From the NCBI GenBank assembly GCA_011390785.1, contig JAABRR010000002.1, forward strand, positions 62,001 to 126,000: a stretch of 64,000 nucleotides of DNA. Reading direction: 5' to 3'. The position numbers and the translations under genes were made by a program. Below, piece after piece: positions 26,818-37,700 of this stretch (the stretch's first letter is position 1; the number at the start of each line of letters is the position of its first letter). The stretch comes from Sphingobacteriia bacterium (GTDB lineage: Bacteria > Bacteroidota > Bacteroidia > Bacteroidales > UBA7960). The notes under the pieces are model-generated. The model was not told the origin of the DNA. It did no database searches and saw nothing but the letters and a program-made list of their open reading frames with translations.

Positions 26818-28476
26818 TTAAAACGTACTGGTAACATTAAGCATGAGACCTGACGAAGCAGGTACTACTCTGCATACTCCTCCAACACAGATAATCCCTT
26901 CACGTTGCCGACCCCAACTCAGGCTAAAACGGTTGGCGTTTTTAGTAAAACCACCACTCATAGTGTAATAATGGCTCTGTAATTCTTTTTCCGGATTTCC
27001 ATAATTATACTGATCCCCTATAGAAACGAACCATCGCGCTGCAATGTTGTATTCCACCAGCAGCATAGCCCAGTTTCCTCTGTCGCCTTCGGTAGAAAGA
27101 TGTTGCGTTTCCCATCTTAAGGAGCTCCTTGTCGGAAGTCTGTAGCTCATGTCTGCAACAAAAATGTGAGCCCGTACTATACCTTTATCGTTGTAGCCTT
27201 CAATAACGTTTTGGTTGTAAAACTGGTTCATGTAGGTAAAGATGCCACGAAATTTGCTGGAAAATCTGCGGCTGATCTCAATATTGAAATCCTGAAAATA
27301 TTTTTCATCGCCCAGTGCCAGAAAAGAAGAGCGATAGCCCAGCGTGCCGGTTTGCCCTACGGTTGTTGTATCATTTACCGGGAGTTTTTCAATAGCTTGG
27401 GCAATGCTGAAATTCAAGGTAACCGCTGTTCCATAGGGGCCACCCAGCATGGTTTCGCGGGGAAGTTTAAAAGTTAATTCGGCCAGTGCCCCCATTTCGC
27501 CGTTGGGTTGGGTTGCATAAGGATACATGCCGGTTAGTGTGTAGGCATGCTGGCGGGTCATGGCGGGAAGATAACTGATATTAAGGTCGTTACCGGTGGC
27601 TGTCCGATTAGACCGAAAACCCATATTATCAATCCTTTTCCCCGAGAGTAATAACCCAAAACCTTTAAAAGAGTATGATGAGCTAATGGTAAGGGCTTCT
27701 CCATGGCGGTAAATAAAATTGTTTTCGGCAGAGGGGTCATTGACTTTCCATGCATACTCTGTATTGAAGATAAATCCACCACGTGCAAAGTTCATTCTTC
27801 CGGCAAAAGCAGCTACGTTTTCAGGCAGGTTGTATAGTGGATCCTGGTCTCTCTGGAACTTGCTAACGGCACTTGCACCAATAATTATTTGATTGGCACT
27901 GGTGGCAAATTTCTTGAAAGTCTGGTTGATATTTATTTCAGCATCAGCTCCACGCAATATTCCCGGCCCTTTTTCGAAGAAGAATCGTTGTTGCCCTACC
28001 AGGGTGCGCAGGGTAATTCCATCAATGGGTCTGTAGAGTAATCTTACACCATCCAAAGAATTGTCAATTCCCAGATTGGGTTCTACATAGCTTCTTAAGA
28101 TCAGGCCGTTACCATATTGTTCGTAGAAATTTCCCACAGTAATCTCCAAACCCTCGGTTGTATAGCTGGCAAACCGATAAGGAATTCCGTTGCCCTGGTA
28201 GCGACTGTCGAAGCCTAACAGAGGGTTTTGATAGCTTTCATAGCGTATTCCCAAAGTTAGGGCTTCATATTGAAAATTAAGATTGAGAAAGGCATTCATC
28301 AGGATTTTTTCTTGTACATCTTCAGCCCCAATAAGACTGTCGGGCTGGTAATATTGTGCATCCATCTGAAAATTACCCCAAACCCGACTTCCCGGTAATA
28401 ATTCCTGCGATTGAAGATTGTGACTATAAAAAAGGATGATACTGATTATCCCCCAGAAATATACTTTTAACTTCAT
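26818..28476 (-). CDS. Outer-membrane beta-barrel protein, DUF6029-like
   Basis: A 552-residue protein with a signal peptide (about 1-23, ending LQSQE). Alternating amphipathic strands rich in Tyr, Asn and Gly end in MLNVTSTF with a C-terminal Phe, as expected for an outer-membrane barrel. Segments such as GVRLLYRPIDGITLRTLVGQQ and NLGIDNSLDG match what I know of DUF6029. No function is established. It is sandwiched between the TlpA-type gene (1 bp away) and the Omp28-type gene (18 bp), so it is probably part of an envelope redox or secretion operon. Confidence 0.75.
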   Translation of the reverse strand: MKLKVYFWGIISIILFYSHNLQSQELLPGSRVWGNFQMDAQYYQPDSLIGAEDVQEKILMNAFLNLNFQYEALTLGIRYESYQNPLLGFDSRYQGNGIPYRFASYTTEGLEITVGNFYEQYGNGLILRSYVEPNLGIDNSLDGVRLLYRPIDGITLRTLVGQQRFFFEKGPGILRGADAEININQTFKKFATSANQIIIGASAVSKFQRDQDPLYNLPENVAAFAGRMNFARGGFIFNTEYAWKVNDPSAENNFIYRHGEALTISSSYSFKGFGLLLSGKRIDNMGFRSNRTATGNDLNISYLPAMTRQHAYTLTGMYPYATQPNGEMGALAELTFKLPRETMLGGPYGTAVTLNFSIAQAIEKLPVNDTTTVGQTGTLGYRSSFLALGDEKYFQDFNIEISRRFSSKFRGIFTYMNQFYNQNVIEGYNDKGIVRAHIFVADMSYRLPTRSSLRWETQHLSTEGDRGNWAMLLVEYNIAARWFVSIGDQYNYGNPEKELQSHYYTMSGGFTKNANRFSLSWGRQREGIICVGGVCRVVPASSGLMLNVTSTF

Positions 28477-28477
28477 C

Positions 28478-28993
28478 TTATTTGTTTTCCTGTAGTTCCT
28501 TTAGTTTATCAAGCATTTCCCATTCCATCCCTTCAGAAAATGAAGTGTGCTGATGAATAATTTCTCCTTTTCCATTTAGGATGAAGGTATGTGGAACCAT
28601 ATTTACTCCCATTGCCCGGCGTAAGTCTCCGTTCTCATCGTGGTAAAATTCAAACTCCCAACCACGGCCATTTACCATAGGCAAAATATTGGCACGTGTT
28701 CGGGCATCATCAGTGCTGATGGCAATTACCTTAAATCCCAAATCCTGCCAGTCTTCATAAATATCGGCAATGGCGTTCAGCTCTTTCAAACATGGCCTGC
28801 ACCAGGTGGCCCAAAAACTGACTACATAAGGATTCCCGTTGTTGGCAAAAGATGAAGTGCTTACCTCACGGCCGTCCAGTGTTTTAATGCTAAAATTGGG
28901 TAGCATATCTGCTCTGGTAGACTGTGCCCGGGTTTGACCGAAAAACCCAACTTGAATAATGATAAAAATGAGAATCAGTATGTGCTTTTCCAT
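28478..28993 (-). CDS. TlpA/ResA-type thioredoxin-like protein
   Basis: A 171-residue secreted thioredoxin-fold protein. The signal segment ends near residue 23 (TRAQ). The core has SFWATWCRPCLKELNAIA with the redox pair C65/C68 and the cis-Pro motif NMVPHTFIL. Such proteins act in the periplasm as disulfide reductants. The start of the DUF6029-like gene is one base after its stop, indicating translational coupling. Its presence between Omp28-type and T9SS-type CxxC proteins suggests a relay of thiol chemistry in the envelope. Confidence 0.92.
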   Translation of the reverse strand: MEKHILILIFIIIQVGFFGQTRAQSTRADMLPNFSIKTLDGREVSTSSFANNGNPYVVSFWATWCRPCLKELNAIADIYEDWQDLGFKVIAISTDDARTRANILPMVNGRGWEFEFYHDENGDLRRAMGVNMVPHTFILNGKGEIIHQHTSFSEGMEWEMLDKLKELQENK

Positions 28994-29019
28994 TTTAATT
29001 TCATTAGGGTATGAAGATG

Positions 29020-30390
29020 TTAGCGAAGTATTGATATTTTTCTTGTTTCTTGCTTGTCTGCCATTTCTATGGTTACATAGTATATGCCATCGGGTAAATC
29101 ATTTACTGAAATATTAATCATTTGCCCCGAAGTTGCAACTGATTTTACTTTTTGCCCCTGCAGATTAAAGAAACTTACAAGTCGTATTTCATTTCCGTTG
29201 CTATTGGCGATGATAATATTGTCTGATACAGGGTTGGGGTAAACCGAATTATAGTGAGATTCTGGTTGATCAATATTGGTAAAATCGGGTTCCTGATAAT
29301 TTAAAGTGCTTACCTGGTATATTTCGTTTGAATTTAAATCCTGAACAAAACTTATTAGCGTTATATTATTTTTATCGAGCTGAGTAATCCAGGGTATGCT
29401 CATTTCTATGATGAAACTGTTGCGATGCTGATCTGCATTAAGCCTGACTCCGTTGGCATCGGGAGCAAAAAAGCGCATTACATTAAAAAAGTGGCTTTCA
29501 CCATTGCTACCGGGAGGGGTATCAAATCCCACGCTGTCCTGCACAGCGGCAATCAGCAGCCTGAAATCTTTATTGGTGTTGGTTAAATCGATTAAAGTTT
29601 CACCTTCAATAATCCAGTGCAAAAAATCGTTGTGGACGTACCAGGAACCGCTAATATTGAAACCTGCCCATTTAGAAAGCTCATTTTGAAAAAGGAATTC
29701 TTCAACAAATTCACTTCCTCCGAAATAGGAAGCCCCTAAAACGGAAAGAGGGGTGTAAAATATTTCGTATAAATCTTTTCTTACATCCTGATCCTTGGGG
29801 TTAAAAAGATACAACGGACTGTTTTCATTGCGTAAAGGGTGATAATAGATTTGCTTGTAATGCTGCGAATCGCGCGATATGATTTCCCTTAATTGAGGAG
29901 TTGCCAGTGCGCAACTACCACAGTTTATGCTCGAAAAGCTTTCGAGTAGGGCAATATTGCGGGCAGGCAAATCATCGTAAACTTCTATGGTTTTTTCTAA
30001 AACCGGACTGGATGCAAGTTCTGCATCCTCTCCGTTTAGGCCTGAAAACCAGAGAGATATTTCATGTTGTCCGGTAGTTTCGGGAGTCCAGATATTCGTT
30101 AGCTCATAGTAAAAGGGAATGTAGGCATTAATTCCAATCTCATCATAGAATATTTGCTGAACTTCACCATCTCCAATTTTATAGTTCAGGTAAACAGATT
30201 CAAAAGTTTCGGTACCCATGTAAATAATCTTTCCACTAAGGGTAAAGGGATCATTGGTTTTATGAATCGGTCCGCTGAAAAACTCATCAATCCTTACGAG
30301 TATCTCCCTTTCGGAAAATGCCTGTGTTGAATAGGTGAAAATAACCAAAAGAAGCAGAGCTTTTATAAAATGACCGGAAAATTTAAACAT
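29020..30390 (-). CDS. T9SS-secreted Omp28-like protein with CxxC
   Basis: A 456-residue protein with a signal peptide (about 1-27), a beta-rich domain, then an Omp28-like region (NIALLESFSSINCGSCALATPQL) with the CGSC pair and FYTPLSVLGASYFGGSEF. A T9SS type A sorting domain closes the protein (YNSVYPNPVSDNIII, then DLPDGIYYVTIEMADKQETRKISILR). It therefore leaves the cell through the T9SS, unlike its lipoprotein relative at 25951. Next gene (TlpA-type) begins 26 bp after. Confidence 0.88.
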   Translation of the reverse strand: MFKFSGHFIKALLLLVIFTYSTQAFSEREILVRIDEFFSGPIHKTNDPFTLSGKIIYMGTETFESVYLNYKIGDGEVQQIFYDEIGINAYIPFYYELTNIWTPETTGQHEISLWFSGLNGEDAELASSPVLEKTIEVYDDLPARNIALLESFSSINCGSCALATPQLREIISRDSQHYKQIYYHPLRNENSPLYLFNPKDQDVRKDLYEIFYTPLSVLGASYFGGSEFVEEFLFQNELSKWAGFNISGSWYVHNDFLHWIIEGETLIDLTNTNKDFRLLIAAVQDSVGFDTPPGSNGESHFFNVMRFFAPDANGVRLNADQHRNSFIIEMSIPWITQLDKNNITLISFVQDLNSNEIYQVSTLNYQEPDFTNIDQPESHYNSVYPNPVSDNIIIANSNGNEIRLVSFFNLQGQKVKSVATSGQMINISVNDLPDGIYYVTIEMADKQETRKISILR

Positions 30391-30546
30391 AGCAATTTAT
30401 TTTTGATGATTAGATAGTTATCTGAAAGTGCTAAAAATGCTTATAAAATACTGATAATTACTTTTTACTGTTTATTGAAATTACCAAATTGCAGCGACTT
30501 TAGCAAACCCAACACTATCTGACAACAACATCATCTGCCTGTAAGT

Positions 30547-33500
30547 TTATCTTGCAATTATTAGTTTTTCAGTTGTTTTATTGTGTTGCGATTTTATTTC
30601 TATGTAATAAATTCCTTCTGCCAGATTGGAAATATCTATGGAAATTTCATTGTTGATAATCAGGTTATCAATAAGTCTTTTCCCTGATAAATCGAAAATG
30701 CTCACAGATGCTTCTTTTACAGGCAATTGAATAAAAAGCTTATCATGGGCCGGGTTGGGGAATATTTTAACCTTTTCAAAAAGTGTATTTTCAACTGAAA
30801 CGGCATTTACGGTGGTAAAATTGATTTCAACTTCATCACTTAACTCGTTATCAGTGCCCAGCAGCTTTTCTACTCCCAGTAAATACATCTGGTTATACTG
30901 CAATGGCTGATCAGGCGTAACAGTAATGATTGTTTTAGCAGGGTTGATTTCTGCAGAATAGGGAACCATGCTACCTGCCAGGTCATTTTCATGAAAAAGG
31001 ATGATTCCGGGCAAAGTTTCAGATGTTATTTCTGACCCATCTTCCAACCTTACCGATTGATTGAATTCAACGGTAAGTACTTGATCTATAGAAATATCCT
31101 GACTGTCATCTTCAATGTTAAATGCAGCCAATGGTGCGCCAACCGATGGGCGTGTGGCAAAGCTAACCTGGATTATCTCAGTAATATCGCCCTCAATTCC
31201 CATTAAGGGGTCAATTTCTATGGTATATGGGGTGTTGAAATCCAGGTTTTCATCTAGTGTAAAATCGACAATATTTTTACCCGGGTTTACTGAGATGTTG
31301 ATATTCAAAGGACTCATTTTCCCAACCCCTGAAAATAATTTAACTACCTGGTTTATGTTTTCCATTGTAATTTCAGTTCCATCCGCCATTTTAACGGGCT
31401 GAGAAAAAACAATTTTAAAATCCTGATTAGGTTCCACAAGGTTAAGGTTTTCATCAATATTTGTCCAGATGGTTGGAGCACCAATTGATGGTCGGGTAGA
31501 AAAGGAAGTTTCAAAGATTTCGCTAAGTTCGTCATCTTCTCCCATTACCGGATTTACTATTAAAAAGTATTGGGTTGATGCATTGAACCACTCATCAGGG
31601 GTAATCGTAAAACCCTTATTGTGCTGGTTTAATGTACCATTGAAAGAAATTATTTCACCATCGGCACTGCCCTGTCGTAATGTAACCAGTTGTTGAAGAT
31701 CATCTATTTCAAAAGGGGTTCCATCTTCAAGCCGCACCTGTTGGTCAAAATGAATTTCAACTTGTGTAAATAATGGAACATTTTCTGAACCGGATGCCGG
31801 ATTTGCTGATGCTACCGGCGCGCCCAGCGGTGATCGGGTTGAAAAATCAAGGGTGAAAACATTACTGGCAGAATCCCAGTAACCCCAAACCGGATCTACA
31901 GTAATGGTATATTCGGTATCTGTTGCAAGGTAAGATGTGGGTGTTATGAAAATACGGTTGGTAAACTCATTGATACTAACATTAAAATCAATTTCATTTT
32001 CTGGGGTTTCAGTTTCATGAAAAGATATAAATTCTAATAGAGCTTCCGGTGGAATTTTATCTGATCCGTTTAGTATAATGGGTTGGTCAAAGATGATCTC
32101 GATATCTTCCCAAACAGAAACGTTTTGCTGGTTGTTGCTAATGTTTGATGAAACCCACGGGGCGCCGGTAGCAGTTTCTCTCAGGTGCTTTGATTGTAAA
32201 ATATTTTTGTCAAGGTTTGTTTGAATAAATACCACTACACTCAAATCGTCCATTTCTTCAACAAATGTACCAGACATATCAAATGTGTGATTAACGCGAT
32301 ATTCTTCTCCTTCTTCAAAATGATGCAAGGTGCCGTTACCTGCCGGAAGCATTTTCATCATCACATTATGAAATTCCGTTTCGCCATTAGTAGAAGCATT
32401 GTTATAGGTAGTATTCTCCAAAACTGCAACATGTATTGTTACATTACTTAAGGATGTATAGGGGAGGACACTTGCTTCTATTGTAATATTATCTCTTTCA
32501 ACCTTATAGATACCCAGAATTTCAAAAAGGGATTTTTCCTGTAAAGCTGCATTATAGGCTGTATTAACAGCTGTTGCTGAGGGGGTAATGCCTTTGCCAT
32601 TGATATATAATGAAGGCACGGAGTTTACTGAATAATAGCCTCTTCTGGTACTTCCATCCTGATTAAAATAGGGATCGCCAGAACCTGGCCAGTTCATTTG
32701 GTATTTTATTATGGAAAGATTACCCCTGTTCTGATTTAAAAAGTTGTTGAAAAAGGAAGTATTAAAGGAATAGCAAGGCGGACAGGTTGAACTGGTGAAT
32801 GATTCGAAAAGAGGTTTCTTGTTGAAAAACCTGGAAGGCACTGAATAAGAAGTTGCTAAAAGGTTATTGTTTTCATCTCCATCTTCTGGCTCACCATTCA
32901 CATTTGAGATAAATACTTCCAGATTATAACTTCCTGGTTCAAAGGGTAGTGTAGTGTGGGTTGAAACTTCAAGGGTTTCATTTAGTCCGAAGCGCAGGCT
33001 GTGATATGATTGTTTTTGTATTGCACCCTCATTAATACGCCAGTTAAGATCGAAGGAAAAAATATCGCCATATCCACGATTTGAAACTACAGCAGTAATG
33101 GGCGTTGGTTCTTCAAGGTTTACCGGAACATCGATTGAAATAATGGCCAAATCATTTTCTGATGGTGTGTAAAGCAAAATATCGTCAATTGCCCAGTAGT
33201 TGATGTTTTTGCTAAACCCATTAAAGAAAAGCGAAAATTGTATGTTTTCGGCTTGCGTGGGAAAATCCCCGTCAAGAACCAGAAATTTTTGTTGTTTAAG
33301 AATGTTACTATTAACGGTCTGTTGCCATATGCTTATCCATTCGCCATCGTTAATTCGATAGGCTGCACCAATTGTAACAAAACTTTGAATCCGGCTTACT
33401 GCGTGTTGAAAAGATAGGATAACCATTCCTGAAGTATTCTCTGAAAGGTCCAGAGCAGGAAAAACAAGCCTTGATGACCCATAAAATTCAGGGTCTTTTG

Positions 33501-33696
33501 CGAAGATTAATTCCGGTGTTTGGCCACCTGCGTTTTCGCTGTGTGCAACAGACCAGTTTGCTTCCTGGTCGGAAATTTCCCAGCCATCTGGGGGGAAAAC
33601 GTTACTGCTAAAGTCTTCAGAAACATAAACCTGAGACCATCCTGAAAAGGATAAAAAGATAAATACCAAATGAATAATTTGTATTGATTTTTTCAT
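30547..33696 (-). CDS. T9SS-secreted protein: Trx-like CxxC plus four Ig-like repeats
   Basis: The frame is open from 33750, but the start is placed at Met19 (33696, MKKSIQIIHLVFIF) because a perfect -7 box at 33738-33745 would start transcription inside the longer frame. The 1049-residue product has a signal peptide, an N-terminal choice-of-anchor-type beta domain, a thioredoxin/Omp28-like domain with SFTSSTCPPCYSF and a cis-Pro VPSLYINGKG, then four Ig-like (Big_5/SbsA type) repeats, each with an FDQxVxLxDGT core (for example VEIHFDQQVRLEDGT, FKIVFSQPVKMADGT). It ends with a T9SS sorting domain (VKIFPNPAHDKLFIQ ... IEIKSQHNKTTEKLIIAR). Confidence 0.88.
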   Translation of the reverse strand: MKKSIQIIHLVFIFLSFSGWSQVYVSEDFSSNVFPPDGWEISDQEANWSVAHSENAGGQTPELIFAKDPEFYGSSRLVFPALDLSENTSGMVILSFQHAVSRIQSFVTIGAAYRINDGEWISIWQQTVNSNILKQQKFLVLDGDFPTQAENIQFSLFFNGFSKNINYWAIDDILLYTPSENDLAIISIDVPVNLEEPTPITAVVSNRGYGDIFSFDLNWRINEGAIQKQSYHSLRFGLNETLEVSTHTTLPFEPGSYNLEVFISNVNGEPEDGDENNNLLATSYSVPSRFFNKKPLFESFTSSTCPPCYSFNTSFFNNFLNQNRGNLSIIKYQMNWPGSGDPYFNQDGSTRRGYYSVNSVPSLYINGKGITPSATAVNTAYNAALQEKSLFEILGIYKVERDNITIEASVLPYTSLSNVTIHVAVLENTTYNNASTNGETEFHNVMMKMLPAGNGTLHHFEEGEEYRVNHTFDMSGTFVEEMDDLSVVVFIQTNLDKNILQSKHLRETATGAPWVSSNISNNQQNVSVWEDIEIIFDQPIILNGSDKIPPEALLEFISFHETETPENEIDFNVSINEFTNRIFITPTSYLATDTEYTITVDPVWGYWDSASNVFTLDFSTRSPLGAPVASANPASGSENVPLFTQVEIHFDQQVRLEDGTPFEIDDLQQLVTLRQGSADGEIISFNGTLNQHNKGFTITPDEWFNASTQYFLIVNPVMGEDDELSEIFETSFSTRPSIGAPTIWTNIDENLNLVEPNQDFKIVFSQPVKMADGTEITMENINQVVKLFSGVGKMSPLNINISVNPGKNIVDFTLDENLDFNTPYTIEIDPLMGIEGDITEIIQVSFATRPSVGAPLAAFNIEDDSQDISIDQVLTVEFNQSVRLEDGSEITSETLPGIILFHENDLAGSMVPYSAEINPAKTIITVTPDQPLQYNQMYLLGVEKLLGTDNELSDEVEINFTTVNAVSVENTLFEKVKIFPNPAHDKLFIQLPVKEASVSIFDLSGKRLIDNLIINNEISIDISNLAEGIYYIEIKSQHNKTTEKLIIAR

Positions 33697-33737
33697 GAAA
33701 GAATTATTTTTATGGGGATATTTCCGAAAAATGAATA

Positions 33738-33745
33738 CAAAAGTA
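33738..33745 (-). promoter_or_regulatory. -7 box deciding the start of the Ig-repeat protein
   Basis: The complement of 33738-33745 reads TACTTTTG, a perfect TAnnTTTG. Transcription would begin near 33731, which excludes the upstream Met at 33750 and supports the start at 33696. Confidence 0.5.
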
Positions 33746-33884
33746 CACATATTTGCATGTTTAGCTGGTGTATTTATGACATTTTTAGGATTGGTTCGAT
33801 TTTTGAATTAACTTCTGACCAATAATTTGTAATTTTGATTTTTGATAACCTAATTCCCTTGAGAATAAACGGGGAAAACAATCC

Positions 33885-34640
33885 ATGACTATGAAAAGAT
33901 TTCTATACACCGCTACCCTTTTATTAAGTGCTATTATACTACATGCACAATTAATTGTTCTTGATACCAATGAGAACGAAATAACCAATGATACTATCAC
34001 TGTATACGGAACACCCAACCAGGATTTCATCAAAGTAATTATGCATCTCTCCAATATAGGAGAAACCAATTTGCACATTGCGGTAAGAAAAATTGAAATT
34101 AGTATTGTAGAAGGAATGAGTAATAATTTTTGCTGGAATAGTTTCTGCTATTCTGACCAGGTCTATGATATCGGCGATATAAACGCTGATCCCATAGTGC
34201 TTGAACCTGATAGTACAACAGCTGATGACGATTTTTATACGGAGTTGTGGCTTGATGGTAAGGAAGGATTATCAACAGTAATTTATGAATTTTACGATAT
34301 AAATGAAGTTTTTGAAACTGTATCTGTTACTGTAAACTTTAATATATCTTCAACAACCAATATTCTCACAAGACCCTTAGCATCAGAATCTTTGGGCGAA
34401 GCAAGCCCTAACCCGGCTCGTGGGTTTACCAGTATTCCTTTTGAAATTTCGGCAGATGGGAAAAATGCTCAACTGGTGGTCAGGAATCTTCTTGGAAACA
34501 TTGTTCATCAACAAAATCTTCAGTTAGGAAACCAAAAGGTTAGAATTGATACTTCAAACCTCAGCAATGGAATTTATATTTACTCATTGGTTGTAGATAA
34601 CCAAACTTTGGCCAGTAAACGATTAGTGGTCACTAAATAA
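33885..34640 (+). CDS. Small T9SS-secreted protein of unknown function
   Basis: A 251-residue protein; translation could start at Met1 or Met3 (MKRFLYTATLLLS). A signal peptide ends near ILHAQ. Residues 25-160 form an unrecognised beta-rich domain with VMHLSNIGETNLHIAVRKIEI and a cysteine pair (CWNSFCYSD). It closes with a T9SS sorting domain (ASPNPARGFTSIPFEIS, GIYIYSLVVDNQ, KRLVVTK). Divergent from the Ig-repeat protein across 188 bp. A strong terminator follows. Confidence 0.82.
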   Translation: MTMKRFLYTATLLLSAIILHAQLIVLDTNENEITNDTITVYGTPNQDFIKVIMHLSNIGETNLHIAVRKIEISIVEGMSNNFCWNSFCYSDQVYDIGDINADPIVLEPDSTTADDDFYTELWLDGKEGLSTVIYEFYDINEVFETVSVTVNFNISSTTNILTRPLASESLGEASPNPARGFTSIPFEISADGKNAQLVVRNLLGNIVHQQNLQLGNQKVRIDTSNLSNGIYIYSLVVDNQTLASKRLVVTK

Positions 34641-34658
34641 AAATGAGTAAATCAATAC

Positions 34659-34692
34659 AAAAGCCGGATAGAATCCGGCTTTTGTATTTTCA
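34659..34692 (+). terminator. Terminator after the small T9SS protein gene
   Basis: AAAAGCCGGAT (34659-34669) and ATCCGGCTTTT (34673-34683) form a perfect 11-bp stem with loop AGA, followed by a T-rich tail. Confidence 0.85.
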
Positions 34693-34777
34693 TTGTTATT
34701 TTTTCTAATCAAATCAATCATGCTGAAAAGATACTTTACCAACCAACCCAATATTTTACTCAATTAAAACATACACA

Positions 34778-37700
34778 ATGAAGAGAAAATTTTTACCAAT
34801 CAGCCTGCTTTTATTACTTATTCTTTCCATAGCATTTAATCTAAAAGGACAAATATCGCAAACTGGCACACCCCCCAGTTTTCTATTGGAAGAGTTAAAA
34901 TTGGATGTGCCAGTTGAATCGATGAAACATGTTGATGTTGAAAAATTAAAGCAGGAAGATCTGGTTCTGGATCATGTAAAAGATGTTCCGTGGAGATTTG
35001 GTGAAAACATTGATGTACATATAAATCCTGATAATTCTGGTCGGTGGGATTATCTTGATAACGGTGATCGGGTCTGGAGAACTGCAATTTACTCAAAAGG
35101 AGCCTTCTCCATCAATCTTACTTTCGATGAATATAGATTGCCGCAAGGTGCGCAAATGTATATCTACAATGTTGATCGTTCAATGGTTATCGGGGCATTT
35201 ACCGATTTCAACAACCAGGACGATAATTATTTCGCTACAACTCTTGTGCATGGAGAGCATATCATCATAGAGTATTACGAACCTGTTAATGTGGATTTTC
35301 CTGGGCGTATCAATCTGGCCATGGTAACTCATGCCTACAGAAATCCATACGATTATGTAAAGGCGTTTGGACAGAGTGGTAGCTGCAATCTTAATGTTGC
35401 CTGCGAACAGGCTGAAGGATGGGAGCAGCAAATTCGCTCGGTTGCCATGATGGTGAGCGGCGGGAACGGCTTTTGTACAGGTGCCCTAATTAACAATACC
35501 GAATTTGATGGTAAACCCCTTTTCCTAACAGCCAACCATTGTGGATTTAACCCAGGTACAATTGTTCTTTGGTTTAACTGGCAAAGTGAAACTTGCGCCA
35601 ATCCATCATCTTCACCCTCCTACAACTCCATGTCGGGTGCCATTCAGCGCTCAAGATATACTACCAGCGATTTTTTTCTCATTGAGATGAATCAAAATGT
35701 TCCTGAAGAGTTTAATCCTTTTTATGCTGGATGGAATCGCACCACTTCTTCAACCCTTTCTGAAACTATTGTGGGCATTCATCATCCACGAGGTGATATT
35801 AAGAAATTCAGTTATTCTACAACAGGGGTTCAGGCTGCCCAATATAGCGGAAATCCTGGTTCAGGAACATCACATTGGCGAATTACATGGAGTGGTGGTA
35901 CTACCACTGAACCAGCTTCAAGTGGGTCACCTCTTTTCGATTCGCAGGGTAGAATTATCGGGCAATTGCATGGAGGTGGAGCAGCCTGCGGCAATACACT
36001 CCCTGATTGGTATGGAAGATTGGGAATTTCATGGGAAGGGGGAGGCTCAGCTACCAACAGACTTAAAGACTGGCTTGATCCTAACGATACCGGAGTTATG
36101 ACCCTTGAAGGTTTTGACCCCAATGATCCTGGTGTTGAGGACCCTGTAACCTTTAATGCCAGCGCTGGATCAACACAGGAAATATCGCTTACCTGGGAAG
36201 CCAATACTGCCGGTAATTTGGTAATGATTGCCACGAACACCGAAGATGTATTCGGAAAGCCTGAAGGAACTTATACGCTGGGTGAAGATATTGATGGAGG
36301 AGGCAATATTCTCTATATGGGCAATGCAACGGAATTTTTGCACAATAATCTTAAACCCAATCAATACTTTTACTATAAAATATGGTCTTTTACCGATGAT
36401 CTTATCTACTCGAACGGAATAACTGCGCAAGCTGGAACACCATGCAGTACAATTTCTGAATTTCCTTATTTTGAAGGATTTAATTACACAATTGTTAACG
36501 AATGCTGGAGTCAGGAATATGCAGACAACGAAATCAATTGGCTCATCGGTGTTGGAAACAATGATGGATATCCGTATTCTACTTTCGAAGGCGAAAGCAA
36601 TATCTTTTTTCGTATTACAGAAGTAGCGGATAATGGTAGTAAAACCAAACTTGTAACTCCGGTTATTGATTTGGCCAACTGGAATGAAGCACAATTATCT
36701 TTTCATTATGCAAACCCTGCCAACTTTGTTAATCAGGATACTTTACGGGTTTATTATCGGACCGGGGCTGCTGAAGAATGGCAATTACTGGAAACTTTTG
36801 GTGCCAACCAGTTTAGCTGGGCGGAAGTAAATATTACACTCCCCGAGCTAAGCAGCCAAACCCAAATTGCCTTTGAAGGTGAAGGTTATCGCGGAAGAGG
36901 GATTTCTATTGATGCAGTAGAAATATCGGTATCGATGGGTAATCTTGTTACCCTGCCCATCAATCTTGTGGCCAGTGCTGTGAATAATTCTGCCGAACTT
37001 ACCTGGGAAATTATGACTACCTCCGAAGAAAAAGGAGAGCCAACCTATGAAGGATTTAATATTTACAGAAACAATCAACTTATTTTTGAAGGGACTGATA
37101 CCCTGCAAACATCTTATACTGATGGACCGCTGCCATTAGGAACCTTTAGTTATGTGGTAAAGACACGCATAAATTCCGGTTTTGATACAGAATCAACCAA
37201 CGAAGAAACCGTTGAAATTGTTGCTGTTGGTGATGAGTATAATCTAATTGTATCGGTTACTGGCAATGGTGAAACATGGTTACCCGAAGGGAGTTACGAA
37301 TTTAGCCCGGGAAGTGAAATTTCTCTGGCTGCAGTTGCTGACGAAAATTCAACCTTTAGCCATTGGCTTGAAAATGGCACTGAAGCGGGAACAGACTCTT
37401 TAATTACCATTACCATGGATACAGATGTAACAATAGAAGCTGTTTTCATGCTCAATGAATATGTTGTTACTCTTGCATCAGATCCTGTTGATGCTGCCGC
37501 AACTTTATTGGGAGCTGGTCAATACGGACATGGTTCAGTTGCTGCTTTTTCAACAACTGCAAATGTGGGTTACATATTTTCTCACTGGGAAAACGAGAAT
37601 GGAATCGTTTCTACCAGAAATGAAATGGAAATTGCTATCATCAACAACACAATCCTTACTGCAAAATTTGTTGCCCGTAATTATACAGTTACACTTTTTG

